The translations under genes and the position numbers were made by a program. Below the pieces are notes generated by a model that worked only from the letters and a program-made list of their open reading frames with translations, ran no database searches and was not told the origin of the DNA. Below, piece after piece: positions 16,001 through 24,474 of a stretch of DNA of 64,000 nucleotides. The stretch spans positions 62,001 to 126,000 of the forward strand of contig NZ_JAEHOH010000014.1 of the NCBI RefSeq assembly GCF_016522505.1. Reading direction: 5' to 3'. The DNA comes from Leucobacter chromiisoli. Lineage in GTDB: Bacteria; Actinomycetota; Actinomycetes; Actinomycetales; Microbacteriaceae. The number at the start of each line of letters is the position of its first letter. Within the stretch, counting starts at the first letter, position 1.

Positions 16001-17881
16001 GTGTTCGGCAACGGCATGCTGCGCTCGGAGCACATCAGGCTCGTCGCGGCCTTCGATCACCGGCACGTCTTCGTCGACCCCTCCCCCGACGCCGCGGCCT
16101 CCTTCGCGGAGCGCAAGCGGCTGTTCGAGCTGCCGGGATCCTCCTGGGCCGACTACGACCCCTCGCTGATCTCCGCCGGCGGCGGCGTGTTCCCGCTCTC
16201 CGCGAAGTCCGTGACCGTCTCGGCCGAGATGCGCGAGGCGCTCGGCCTCCCCGGCTCGGTGACGAAGCTCACACCCGCCGAGCTCAAGAAGGCGGTGCTG
16301 CTCGCGCCGGTCGACCTGCTCTGGAACGGCGCCATCGGCACCTACGTCAAGGCCGCCTCCGAGACCCACGCCGAGATCGGCGACCGCGGCAACGACGCGG
16401 TGCGCGTCGACGGCGGCCAGCTGCGGGTGCGGGTCGTCGGCGAGGGCGGGAATCTCGGCGTCAGCCAGCGCGGCCGCATCGAGGCCGCTCAGCACGGCGT
16501 GCAGATCAACACCGACGCGATCGACAACTCAGCGGGCGTGGGCACCTCCGACAAGGAGGTGAACATCAAGATCCTGCTGAACGCGATGGTGCGCGACGGG
16601 CGGATGACGCTCGACGAGCGCAACGAGCTGCTGAGCTCGATGACCGACGAGGTCGCGGTCCAGGTGCTGCGCGACAACTACGAGCAGAACGTGCTGCTCG
16701 GCAACTCCCGCGCCAACGCCGCGATCATGCTGCCGATGCACGAGCGGCTGATCGAGTGGCTGGAGAGCCGGGACGAGCTGGACCGGGAGCTGGAGTACCT
16801 GCCCGACGCGACTGAGATCGCGGCGCGCTCCGAACGCGGGATCGGCCTCACCCGACCGGAGTTCGCCGTACTGGTCGCCTACGCCAAGCTCGCGCTGAAG
16901 ACGGATCTCGCCTCGAGCGACCTCGCCGAGGATCCCTGGTTCGTCCGGACGCTCACCGAGTACTTCCCCGAGCCGATCCGGGAGGCGTACGCCGAGGAGC
17001 TCGGCTCCCACCCGCTGCGGCGCGAGATCATCGTCAACTCGGTCGTCAACTCGATGGTCAACCGCGGCGGGATCACCTTCGCCTACCGGGCGGCCGACGA
17101 GACGGGCGCGTCGAGCGAGCAGATCGCGAGGGCGTACGTCATCGCCCGCGAGATCTTCGACCTGCGCGGCTTCGTGGTCGAGGTCGAGGCCACCGACAAC
17201 GTCGTGGCCGCGGGCGTGCAGACGGGGCTGTACCTCGGCTTCCGACGCCTCCTGGACCGCTCGGCGCGCTGGTTCGTGCAGCACCGCCCCGACCGCCTCG
17301 ACGTGGGTCGCGAGATCGAGAGCTTCCAGGAGCAGGTCGCCGCCTACGCCGGGCGCATGGACGAGCTGGTGCGCGGCGACGAGCTGCGGCGCTTCGAGGA
17401 GGAGGTCTCCGAGCTCGAGGCAGCGGGGATGGATCCCGCGCTCGCGCGCCGGGGCGCCGGGCTGCTCGCCTCGCTGCAGCTGCTCGACATCATCGAGCTC
17501 GCCCACGTGCGCGACTGGGACATCGACGAGGTGGCGCACTGCTACTTCGCGCTCTCGGCGCTGATCCGCTTCGACGACCTGCTGACGAGCGTCACGAAGC
17601 TGCCGCAGGACGACCGCTGGGACTCGATGGCGCGCGCCGCGCTCCGCGACGACCTCTACGCGGTGATGGTCGAGCTCACGGCCGCCGTCATCGAGCGCAC
17701 GGACGACGGCTCCGACGACGGCTCCGCGGACCAGGACGCCAGGATCGCCGCGTGGGTCGAGCAGGGCGGGGCGAAGTCGCAGCGGGCGCTCGACGCGCTG
17801 GCGTCGGTGCACGATCTGGACGAGCCCGGCATCGCGGCCCTGTCGGTGGCGCTGCGTCAGCTGCGCTCGCTCATCCGATAG
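13058..17881 (+). CDS. gdh: NAD-specific glutamate dehydrogenase, large (180-kDa) type
   Basis: Oxidatively deaminates glutamate to 2-oxoglutarate. At 1607 residues it has the length of the actinobacterial GDH-180 class. A long N-terminal region with ACT-like folds ([20 protein letters not shown]) precedes the catalytic core near residues 780-1250, which includes [29 protein letters not shown] and [12 protein letters not shown]. The C-terminal part is helical. In mycobacteria this enzyme is controlled by the FHA protein GarA; no garA is in the window. A weak GAAGAGG precedes the ATG, and a TAGGAT -10-like element lies about 40 bases upstream. Confidence 0.95.
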   Translation: [1607 protein letters not shown]

Positions 17882-17969
17882 CCGCGGCGGGGGACGGGCC
17901 GCGCGGAGGAGCGCCGCCCGCCCCCTTCCGCTTCCCCTAGGCTGCGAGTCATCCGACTTCGCGGATCGG

Positions 17970-18914
17970 ATGCGCGTCTTCGCGGATCGGTACCCGCAGG
18001 TGCGCATGTGGGTGTTCCCTGAGCTGCACCTGGACTCGGCCGAGCCGTGGCGCAACCCCGACGAATTCGCGACGCCCCTCGACGACGAGCGCCTCGCCGC
18101 CCTCGGCGACCTGGCGCGCGAACTGGGCGTCTGGCTCGTGCCGGGCAGCGTGTACGAGCGCGGAGACGACGGCAGCATCTACAACACCTCGCTCGTCTAC
18201 TCCCCGGAGGGCGAGCGGGTGTCGACCTACCGCAAGATCTTCCCCTGGCGGCCGGCCGAGGTGAGCACGCCGGGCAGCAGCTTCGAGGTGTTCGACATGC
18301 CCGGCTACGGCCGCGTGGGCATGTCGATCTGCTACGACGTCTGGTACCCCGAGCACACGAGGCACCTCGCGTGGATGGGCGCCGAGCTGGTGCTGAACCT
18401 CGTGCAGACCGGCACGAGCGACCGCGAGCAAGAACTCACGATCGTGCGCGGCAACGCGATCATGAACCAGGTCTGGATCGCCTCCATTAACTCGGCCGCC
18501 CCGACCGGTCGCGGACGCTCCCTCCTCGTGGATCCGCAGGGCGTCGTGCGGGCGGCGTGCCCCGAGTCGGGCCCGGAGGTGCTCACCGTGCTCGTCAACT
18601 TCGAGGACGCGACCGCCGCCAGGCAGTACGGCACGGGGGCCATCTCCCGGCCGTGGTCGCAGTTCAGGCAGGAGGATGCGCCGATCCCGCTGCCGCTCTA
18701 CGGCGGGCGCATCGATCCCGCCGTCTGGAACTCCGAAGCTCCCGCAGCGATCCCCTCCCCCGCGGAGGAGCCGCCGCTGCCGCAGGCGCCCCTCGCCACC
18801 GTGACCTCGGCGATCCCGGTCGTCGATGCGGCTGCCGAGGCACCCTCCGGCGGAGCGCTCGCGCTCACGCCTCACCTCGACACCTCGGCAATCCCGGTCA
18901 TCCCACGCAACTGA
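17970..18914 (+). CDS. Nitrilase-superfamily amidohydrolase with short N-terminus
   Basis: 314 residues. The catalytic triad is visible: Glu18 (VFPELHL), Lys in TYRKIFPW and Cys in SICYDVWYPE, so it should be a C-N hydrolase acting on an amide or nitrile. In this superfamily the Glu normally lies near residue 40-48, after a first beta-strand and helix. Here about 25 residues are missing, and no in-frame start exists between the upstream stop and ATG 17970. The last 70 residues are an unusual Ala/Pro-rich tail. A TAGGCT -10 element lies at 17938. It is either an N-terminally truncated gene or a divergent one. Confidence 0.7.
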   Translation: MRVFADRYPQVRMWVFPELHLDSAEPWRNPDEFATPLDDERLAALGDLARELGVWLVPGSVYERGDDGSIYNTSLVYSPEGERVSTYRKIFPWRPAEVSTPGSSFEVFDMPGYGRVGMSICYDVWYPEHTRHLAWMGAELVLNLVQTGTSDREQELTIVRGNAIMNQVWIASINSAAPTGRGRSLLVDPQGVVRAACPESGPEVLTVLVNFEDATAARQYGTGAISRPWSQFRQEDAPIPLPLYGGRIDPAVWNSEAPAAIPSPAEEPPLPQAPLATVTSAIPVVDAAAEAPSGGALALTPHLDTSAIPVIPRN

Positions 18915-18956
18915 GGGGTTGGGAAGACAGCGGCACCGAGTCTGTTCTCGCCCTTG

Positions 18957-19232
18957 TCAGCGGTCGTATCGGCCGGAGGCCACCGCGCGTGCGCGCTTCT
19001 TCTCGGCCTCGACCTCGCGGTTCTTGGGCGGCGTCGTGGCGACGAGTGCGGAGAGCAGACGCTGGGTGACGACGGCGATCTCCTCGACGGCACGGTCGAA
19101 GGCGTCGGTATTCGCCTGGGAAGGCCTCGTGGTTCCCGCGATCTTCCGCACGTACTGCAGAGCGGCGGCGTGGACCTCGTCGGTCGTCGCCGCGGGTTCG
19201 AAATTGTGAAGGGTGTGGATGCTGCGGCACAT
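18957..19232 (-). CDS. DUF2277 domain protein
   Basis: 91 residues beginning MCRSIHTLHNFEPAATTDEV, the hallmark start of DUF2277, followed by AALQYVRKIAGTTRPS and a C-terminal basic KNREVEAEKKRARAVASGRY. It is a small soluble protein of unknown function, widespread in Actinobacteria. TAACGT ends 6 bases before the ATG, again the leaderless arrangement. It converges with the nitrilase gene. Confidence 0.88.
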   Translation of the reverse strand: MCRSIHTLHNFEPAATTDEVHAAALQYVRKIAGTTRPSQANTDAFDRAVEEIAVVTQRLLSALVATTPPKNREVEAEKKRARAVASGRYDR

Positions 19233-19279
19233 GCCGTCACGTTACGCCCGAGTTCGGGATTCCACCAGGGCGCGACCCG

Positions 19280-19402
19280 CTACCCCTGACGCCCCTTGAA
19301 ACGGGGGTTGCGCTTGTTGATCACGTAGACCCTGCCCCGGCGACGCACCACCTGTGCTCCCGGCTGATTCTTGAGCGACTTGAGCGACGAACGAACCTTC
19401 AC
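19280..19402 (-). CDS. rpmJ: Zinc-free ribosomal protein L36 paralog (type B)
   Basis: 40 residues, starting (V)[18 protein letters not shown] and ending NPRFKGRQG. It contains no cysteine, so it is the non-zinc-binding form that replaces the zinc-ribbon L36 when zinc is short. GTG 19402 has GGAGG 8 bases upstream. A near-perfect Zur-type palindrome (19419-19433) sits 16 bases upstream of the start, so repression by Zur in zinc-replete cells is expected. The longer upstream frame would run through the operator and is not used. Confidence 0.95.
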   Translation of the reverse strand: MKVRSSLKSLKNQPGAQVVRRRGRVYVINKRNPRFKGRQG

Positions 19403-19418
19403 GATCCATCCTCCTTGT

Positions 19419-19433
19419 TGATAATCGTTATCA
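19419..19433. promoter_or_regulatory. Zur box shared by rpmJ paralog and COG0523-like gene
   Basis: TGATAATCGTTATCA: 7-base arms that are perfect complements except for the innermost pair, matching Zur/Fur-type boxes of Actinobacteria. It lies between the divergent L36 paralog and the COG0523-like gene and is the only AT-rich sequence in the interval. Confidence 0.85.
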
Positions 19434-19528
19434 TTTATGGGTAGCCTATCGGAGCGACGCCCCAAACCGCGACCGCCCGACGGCGGCTCGCGACCGGCGG
19501 CCGTTCATGACCAGCAGGGAGCAGCTCA

Positions 19529-20560
19529 GTGGATCTCATCGACGTCACCGCCGTCATCGGCTCGTGCTCGCCCGAGCGCCTGGGCGCCGCGCGCCGGCTG
19601 GCGCAGCAGACGGGCTCGATGGTGATCCCCGCCTCGCGGCTCGCGATCTCACCGGCGCCGCTCGACGAGGCCGCGTCTCTCGTGCCGTGGGCCTACACGG
19701 AGGGCCGAGCGGTCGTGGAGTTCCCCGCCGGGGTGCCCGTGACGCACATCATCGGCATGCTCGCCGATGCCGAGGAGGGAACGCGCCTCGTCGACGTCAC
19801 CTGCGTCGTCGACGCCTGCCACCTGCTCGACGATCTGCAGCGCGAGGACTACCTCGTGCGGCGCGGACCGCTCGGCGTGGAGGGCCGCTCTCGCGCCCTG
19901 ATCACGGCGGAGCAGATCGAGTTCGCCTCGACGGTGCTGCTCGTGAACTGGGAACCGCTGTCGACCCCCGAGCTCTCGACGACGATGTCGCTGATCAATC
20001 ACCTCGGCCCGAGCGCCCGGCTTCGGCTTCACCGGAGCGGCCCCGAGTCGCCGCCCTCGAGGACGATCTACTCCGCAGGCCAGGAGCGGCCCGGCTGGAT
20101 CGGGATCCTGAACGAGGACTTCTCGCCGCACATGACGGACCCGAGAGTCGGTGCATTCCGCTACGAGAATCTCCGCCCCATGCATCCCGAGCGGTTGTCG
20201 AGACTGCTCGACGATCGGGTGGCGCGAGGCGCCTTCGGCACGGTGGTGCGCTCGGCCGGCTTCTGCAGGCTGGCGACGCGGCCGGGCATCACCGGTCAGT
20301 GGGAGCACGTCGGCCAGATGTTCTCGCTGCACCCGCTCGCCAACGACGCCGACGCCTGGGCCGGCGACGAGGACGACGAGGTGCTCGCCGTGGGCCAGGA
20401 CATCGCGTTCATCGGCCTCGACCTCGACCGCCCCGCTCTCGTGACTGCCCTGGACGAGGCTACGCTCACGGACGAGGAGTTCGCGGCCGGTCCATCCGCC
20501 TGGGCCTCGTACCCGGACCCCTTTCCCGTCTCGCAGACCGCGATCGACCGGGCGGAGTAG
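19529..20560 (+). CDS. COG0523/CobW-like protein lacking the GTPase P-loop
   Basis: 343 residues. The C-terminal half matches the CobW C-terminal domain (FGTVVRSAGFCRLATRPG, then W and QDIAFIGLDLDRPALVTALD). The N-terminal half aligns in general layout with the GTPase domain (VDVTCVVDACHLLDDLQRED), but the first strand reads VTAVIGSCSPERLGAARRLA instead of a GxxGxGKT P-loop, and no CxCC metal motif is present. COG0523 proteins deliver zinc to client enzymes using GTP. This copy probably cannot bind GTP normally. GTG 19529 has AGGGAG 8 bases upstream. A divergent Zur box suggests expression in zinc shortage. Confidence 0.75.
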   Translation: MDLIDVTAVIGSCSPERLGAARRLAQQTGSMVIPASRLAISPAPLDEAASLVPWAYTEGRAVVEFPAGVPVTHIIGMLADAEEGTRLVDVTCVVDACHLLDDLQREDYLVRRGPLGVEGRSRALITAEQIEFASTVLLVNWEPLSTPELSTTMSLINHLGPSARLRLHRSGPESPPSRTIYSAGQERPGWIGILNEDFSPHMTDPRVGAFRYENLRPMHPERLSRLLDDRVARGAFGTVVRSAGFCRLATRPGITGQWEHVGQMFSLHPLANDADAWAGDEDDEVLAVGQDIAFIGLDLDRPALVTALDEATLTDEEFAAGPSAWASYPDPFPVSQTAIDRAE

Positions 20561-20590
20561 ACGACCCGGCGGTGACGAGCGAGATCGTCG

Positions 20591-21598
20591 CTATCCCCGC
20601 ATCGCGACGCCGCGCCGCCAGTAGCCCATGAACGCGACCCGGGAGCGGGCGATGCCGAGATCCTTCACGAGGCGGCGGCGCAGCGTCGTGACCACCCCGC
20701 TCTCCCCCGCGATCCAGAAGTAGCAGTCCGAGTGAGCCTCCCCCTCGGGAGCGGGGGCGATGTCCTCGCCGAGCCCCGAGTACTGCGGGGTCTCCCACAG
20801 CGGGTCCTCGCTCTCGACGTCGGAGATGCTCAGCGTCGCCGCGGCGGCGGCCCGCTCGCCGAGATGCTCCAGCACCGCGGGAATCAGGGCCGTGCCGTGA
20901 TCCGCCCCGGCGCGGTCCAGCCACCGCACCTCGAAGCCCGGGGGCGCGGAGATCGCCGGCCGGTCGCCGCGATGGGGAACCTCGATGAAGGCGACACCCC
21001 GCGACGACGGATCGATGTCCTCGAGGATCCGGGCGATGGCGGGGGCGGCCGTCTCGTCGCCGGCCAGCAGGATCGTGCCCGCGTCGCCCGGCCCGTACTC
21101 GATGCCGCCGCCGTCGAGGCGACCCCGGCGGGGTCCGATGACGAGCAGCTCGTCCCCCGGCGCCGCCGCGCTCGCCCACCTCGACGCGGGGCCGGTCGCG
21201 CCCGGTTCGAGATGCAGCACGAAGTCGATCACCAGGCGGGTCGTGCCGGCGTCGTCGACGGCGAGATCGCGGATCGAGTACGTGCGCATCGACCCGCGCT
21301 CCTCGGCGGGGATCCCGAGCCACGTCTGATACCAGTCGGAGTCCTCGTCCGAGAGATCCGGCAGACGACCCGATCGTCCGGGGAACACGAGCTTCACGCG
21401 CTGGTCGAACGTGCGCCCGGGGTTGCCGAGGCCGTCGACGTCGGGACCGACGAAGACGACGCGCACGAAGCTCGGGGAGAGGAGCTCGACCGACTCGACG
21501 CGCGCCCGCGCCACGGCGAACGGCGGGAGGCCTGCGGCACCGGCCTCGGGTACGGCGCCCTCGTCGAGGGCTTCCTGGACGGCTGTTTCAGCGGACAT
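20591..21598 (-). CDS. Siderophore-interacting protein (FAD-dependent ferric reductase)
   Basis: 335 residues of the SIP/ViuB family. The FAD-binding barrel carries MRTYSIRDL. The NAD(P)H-binding part has ILLAGDETAAPAIARIL, and the SIP C-terminal segment has CYFWIAGESGVVTTLRRRLV, then GYWRRG. The enzyme reduces ferric siderophore in the cytoplasm to release iron. Its ATG lies 11 bases inside the end of the upstream ATPase gene, so it is the last gene of the siderophore operon. Confidence 0.93.
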   Translation of the reverse strand: MSAETAVQEALDEGAVPEAGAAGLPPFAVARARVESVELLSPSFVRVVFVGPDVDGLGNPGRTFDQRVKLVFPGRSGRLPDLSDEDSDWYQTWLGIPAEERGSMRTYSIRDLAVDDAGTTRLVIDFVLHLEPGATGPASRWASAAAPGDELLVIGPRRGRLDGGGIEYGPGDAGTILLAGDETAAPAIARILEDIDPSSRGVAFIEVPHRGDRPAISAPPGFEVRWLDRAGADHGTALIPAVLEHLGERAAAAATLSISDVESEDPLWETPQYSGLGEDIAPAPEGEAHSDCYFWIAGESGVVTTLRRRLVKDLGIARSRVAFMGYWRRGVAMRG

Positions 21599-22388
21599 GA
21601 TGTCTCCCCTGCGGTAGGACCAGCGGTGTACCGGATACGGGATCCGGGATGACCCGGCTCGCGAGCCCGAAGACGTCGCTCACGAGTTCGGAGTCCAGGA
21701 TCGACGAGGGCTCGCCCGCCGCCCGGATGCGCCCGTCGCGCATGGCGACGAGCACGTCCGAGTAGCGGGCGGCCAGGTTGAGGTCGTGCAGCACCATCAC
21801 GATGGTCGTGCCCCGCTCACGGTTGAGGTCGGTGAGCAGGTCGAGCACCTCGATCTGGTGCGCGACGTCGAGAAAGGTGGTCGGCTCGTCGAGCAGCAGG
21901 ATGTCGGTCTCCTGCGCGAGCGCCATGGCGATCCAGACCCGCTGCCGCTGGCCTCCGGAGAGCTCGTCGACGGGCCGGTCGGCCAGGTCGGCGATCCCCG
22001 TCGCCTCGAGCGCCGAGGCGATCACCTCGTAGTCCCGGGCGCTCCAGCGGCTCATCGCGCGCTGATGCGGGTGGCGGCCCCGGCCGACGAGGTCGGATAC
22101 GACGATGCCCTCGGGCGCCACCGGGTTCTGCGGCAGCAGCCCGAGCACGCGCGCGATCTCCTTCGAGTGCCGATCCTGCAGCGGGGTGTCGTCGAGCAGG
22201 ATCCTGCCGTCGCGGGGCTTCATGAGCCGGGCGAGGGAGCGCAGGAGCGTCGACTTGCCGCAGCCGTTCGCGCCGACGATCGACGTGATCCGGCCCGGAG
22301 CGATGCCGAGGTCGAGCTGCTCGACGATGGTGCGGTCCCCGTAGCCGAGGGTGACCTCTGCGGCGACGAGTCGGTGCGATGCGGTCAT
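21588..22388 (-). CDS. Iron-siderophore ABC transporter ATP-binding protein
   Basis: 266 residues with all ABC ATPase motifs: Walker A GANGCGKST, Q-loop in LGLLPQNP, signature LSGGQRQR, Walker B ILLLDEPTTFLD and H-loop VLHDLNLA. It is close to FepC/FecE proteins that power ferric-siderophore import. The start overlaps the permease stop by 4 bases (ATGA), indicating tight coupling in the operon. Confidence 0.95.
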   Translation of the reverse strand: MTASHRLVAAEVTLGYGDRTIVEQLDLGIAPGRITSIVGANGCGKSTLLRSLARLMKPRDGRILLDDTPLQDRHSKEIARVLGLLPQNPVAPEGIVVSDLVGRGRHPHQRAMSRWSARDYEVIASALEATGIADLADRPVDELSGGQRQRVWIAMALAQETDILLLDEPTTFLDVAHQIEVLDLLTDLNRERGTTIVMVLHDLNLAARYSDVLVAMRDGRIRAAGEPSSILDSELVSDVFGLASRVIPDPVSGTPLVLPQGRHHVR

Positions 22389-23431
22389 AGGGCGCTTCCG
22401 GTGCGGTTCAGGCGGACGAGGAGGAGGATCAGGTAGGGCGCGCCGAGCACGCCGGTGACGACGCCGACGGGGTAGCGCTCGTCGAGGAGGAACTGCCCGG
22501 CCAGGTCGGAGGCGAGCACGATGAGGGCTCCGGTCAGCCCGGCGGGGAGCACGAGACCGGCGCCGGGGCCGACGAGGCGGGCGGCGATCGGCCCCGACAT
22601 GAACGCGACGAAGGCGATCGGCCCGCTGCCCGCGGTGGCGAAGGCCAGGAGCGCCACCGCAGACAGGATCAGCGCGGCCCGGGTGAGGCCGACGCGCAGC
22701 CCCAGGGCCGTGGCGGCGTCGTCTCCGAGCCGCAGCACCCCGAGCCCGCGCCCGGTCAGCAGCAGGATCGGCGCGAGCACGGCGCAGGCGGCGGCCAGCG
22801 GCGCGACGCGCTCCCAGGTGGCGGCGTTCAGACTGCCGGTGAGCCACTGCATGGCGGTCTGGATGTCCCAGTTGGCCGCACGCGACAGCACGTAGGAGAT
22901 GACGCTGTGCAGCATCGCCGCGACGCCGATGCCGATGAGGATGAAGCGGGCGCCGGCGAACCCTCCGCGGTTCGCGAGCAGGGCGATCGCGGCCGCCGTC
23001 GCCAGCGCGCCGCCGAGCGCGAGGAGCGAGACCGCGGTCTCGCTCAGCGACAGCACCACGATGCCGACGACCGCGGCGGCGCCGGCGCCGGCGCTGATGC
23101 CGATCACGTCGGGCGACGCCAGCGGGTTGCGCAGCATCGTCTGGAACGTGACGCCGGCCGCGCCGAACGCGAAGCCCGCGAGCAGGCCGAGCGTCGCCCT
23201 CGGCAGGCGCAGCTCTCCGACGGTGAAGGAGGCGCCCGGCACCGTCTCGCCCAGCAGCACCCGCGCCACCTCGCCCGGCCCGTAGAAGGTCTGACCGACC
23301 ATGAGGGAGACCGCGAAGAGGATCGCGACACCGGCCGCGATCAGCGCGGTGACGGTCGCGCGGCGGCGGAGCCGGCCCGACCGACCGGCGGCGACGCGCG
23401 CCGCGGCTGCGCTCAGCGACGCGGCGCTCAC
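22385..23431 (-). CDS. Iron-siderophore ABC transporter permease (FepG-like)
   Basis: 348-residue FecCD-family permease with about ten membrane helices. Diagnostic segments are LRLPRATLGLLAGFAFGAAG, RNPLASPDVIGISAGA and SGPIAFVAFMSGPIAARLVG. It forms a heterodimeric channel with the next permease. GTG 23431 is used; its TGA-containing start (GTGA) overlaps the stop of the first permease. Confidence 0.93.
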   Translation of the reverse strand: MSAASLSAAAARVAAGRSGRLRRRATVTALIAAGVAILFAVSLMVGQTFYGPGEVARVLLGETVPGASFTVGELRLPRATLGLLAGFAFGAAGVTFQTMLRNPLASPDVIGISAGAGAAAVVGIVVLSLSETAVSLLALGGALATAAAIALLANRGGFAGARFILIGIGVAAMLHSVISYVLSRAANWDIQTAMQWLTGSLNAATWERVAPLAAACAVLAPILLLTGRGLGVLRLGDDAATALGLRVGLTRAALILSAVALLAFATAGSGPIAFVAFMSGPIAARLVGPGAGLVLPAGLTGALIVLASDLAGQFLLDERYPVGVVTGVLGAPYLILLLVRLNRTGSAL

Positions 23432-24474
23432 AGCTCGCGCACCTTCTGCCTCCGCACGATCCAGATGAAGAAGGGGGCGCCGATGACGGCGGTGACGATG
23501 CCGACCTCGATCTCCGCGGGTCTCGCGACGACGCGGCCGAGCACGTCGGCGCCGAGCAGCAGGCCCGCCCCCGTGACGGCCGAGAAGGGCAGCAGCCAGC
23601 GGTGGTCGGGACCGGCGAGCATGCGGCAGACGTGCGGGATCACGAGCCCGACGAAGCCGATCGGCCCCGCGACCGCGGTGGCCGCGCCGCACAGGACCAC
23701 GGCGCCGCAGGCCGCGATGATCCGGGATCGGAGCACGTGCTCGCCGAGACCCGCGGCGAGGTCGTCGCCCAGCGCGAGGGAGTTCATGCCGCGCGCGCTC
23801 GCGAGGCAGATCAGCGCGCCGATCCCGAGCACGGGCAGCACGGCGGCGATGCCGCCCCAGCTCGCTCCCCCGACCCCGCCGACCTGCCAGAACTGGAAGG
23901 TGCGCATGAGGTCGACGTGGGGCAGCATGATCGCGCTCGTCAGCGACACGAAGGCCGCCGAGCTGGCGGCGCCCGCGAGCGCGAGCTTCAGGGGCGTCGC
24001 CCCGCCGCGGCCGAGGGAGCCGACGACGTAGACGAAGACCGCGGACGCCGCGGCGCCGAGGATCGCGATCGCCATGAAGCTGAAGGGACGCGCCAGCCCG
24101 AAGAACACGATGCCGACGACCACCGCGAGCGAGGCCCCGCTCGAGATGCCGAGGATACCGGGTTCGGCCAGCGGGTTGCGGGTGACGGCCTGCATCGCGG
24201 CGCCCGAGATCGCGAGCGCCGCGCCGACGAGCAGCGCGAGCACCGTCCGGGGCAGCCGCTTCGCGACGGCCGCCTCCGAGATCGTGCTCGTGTCGCCCGC
24301 GAGCGCGGAGAAGACGTCGTCGGGCGTCACCTCGCGCACGCCGAGCACCGCCGATGCGACGCACAGCAGCGCCAGAACCGCCAGGGCGGCGATGAGCAGC
24401 GCGCTCCGACGGGCCGTCCGGCGCCGCATGCCCGCGACGCCGGACGTTCGCGCGACGGCGAGGGTCAGGGCCAT
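23428..24474 (-). CDS. Iron-siderophore ABC transporter permease (FepD-like)
   Basis: 348 residues, FecCD family, with about ten helices. Typical segments are KRLPRTVLALLVGAALAISG, RNPLAEPGILGISSGAS and GPIGFVGLVIPHVCRMLAG. It pairs with the FepG-like subunit. The ATG shares one base with the stop of the upstream binding-protein gene (TAATG). Confidence 0.93.
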   Translation of the reverse strand: MALTLAVARTSGVAGMRRRTARRSALLIAALAVLALLCVASAVLGVREVTPDDVFSALAGDTSTISEAAVAKRLPRTVLALLVGAALAISGAAMQAVTRNPLAEPGILGISSGASLAVVVGIVFFGLARPFSFMAIAILGAAASAVFVYVVGSLGRGGATPLKLALAGAASSAAFVSLTSAIMLPHVDLMRTFQFWQVGGVGGASWGGIAAVLPVLGIGALICLASARGMNSLALGDDLAAGLGEHVLRSRIIAACGAVVLCGAATAVAGPIGFVGLVIPHVCRMLAGPDHRWLLPFSAVTGAGLLLGADVLGRVVARPAEIEVGIVTAVIGAPFFIWIVRRQKVREL

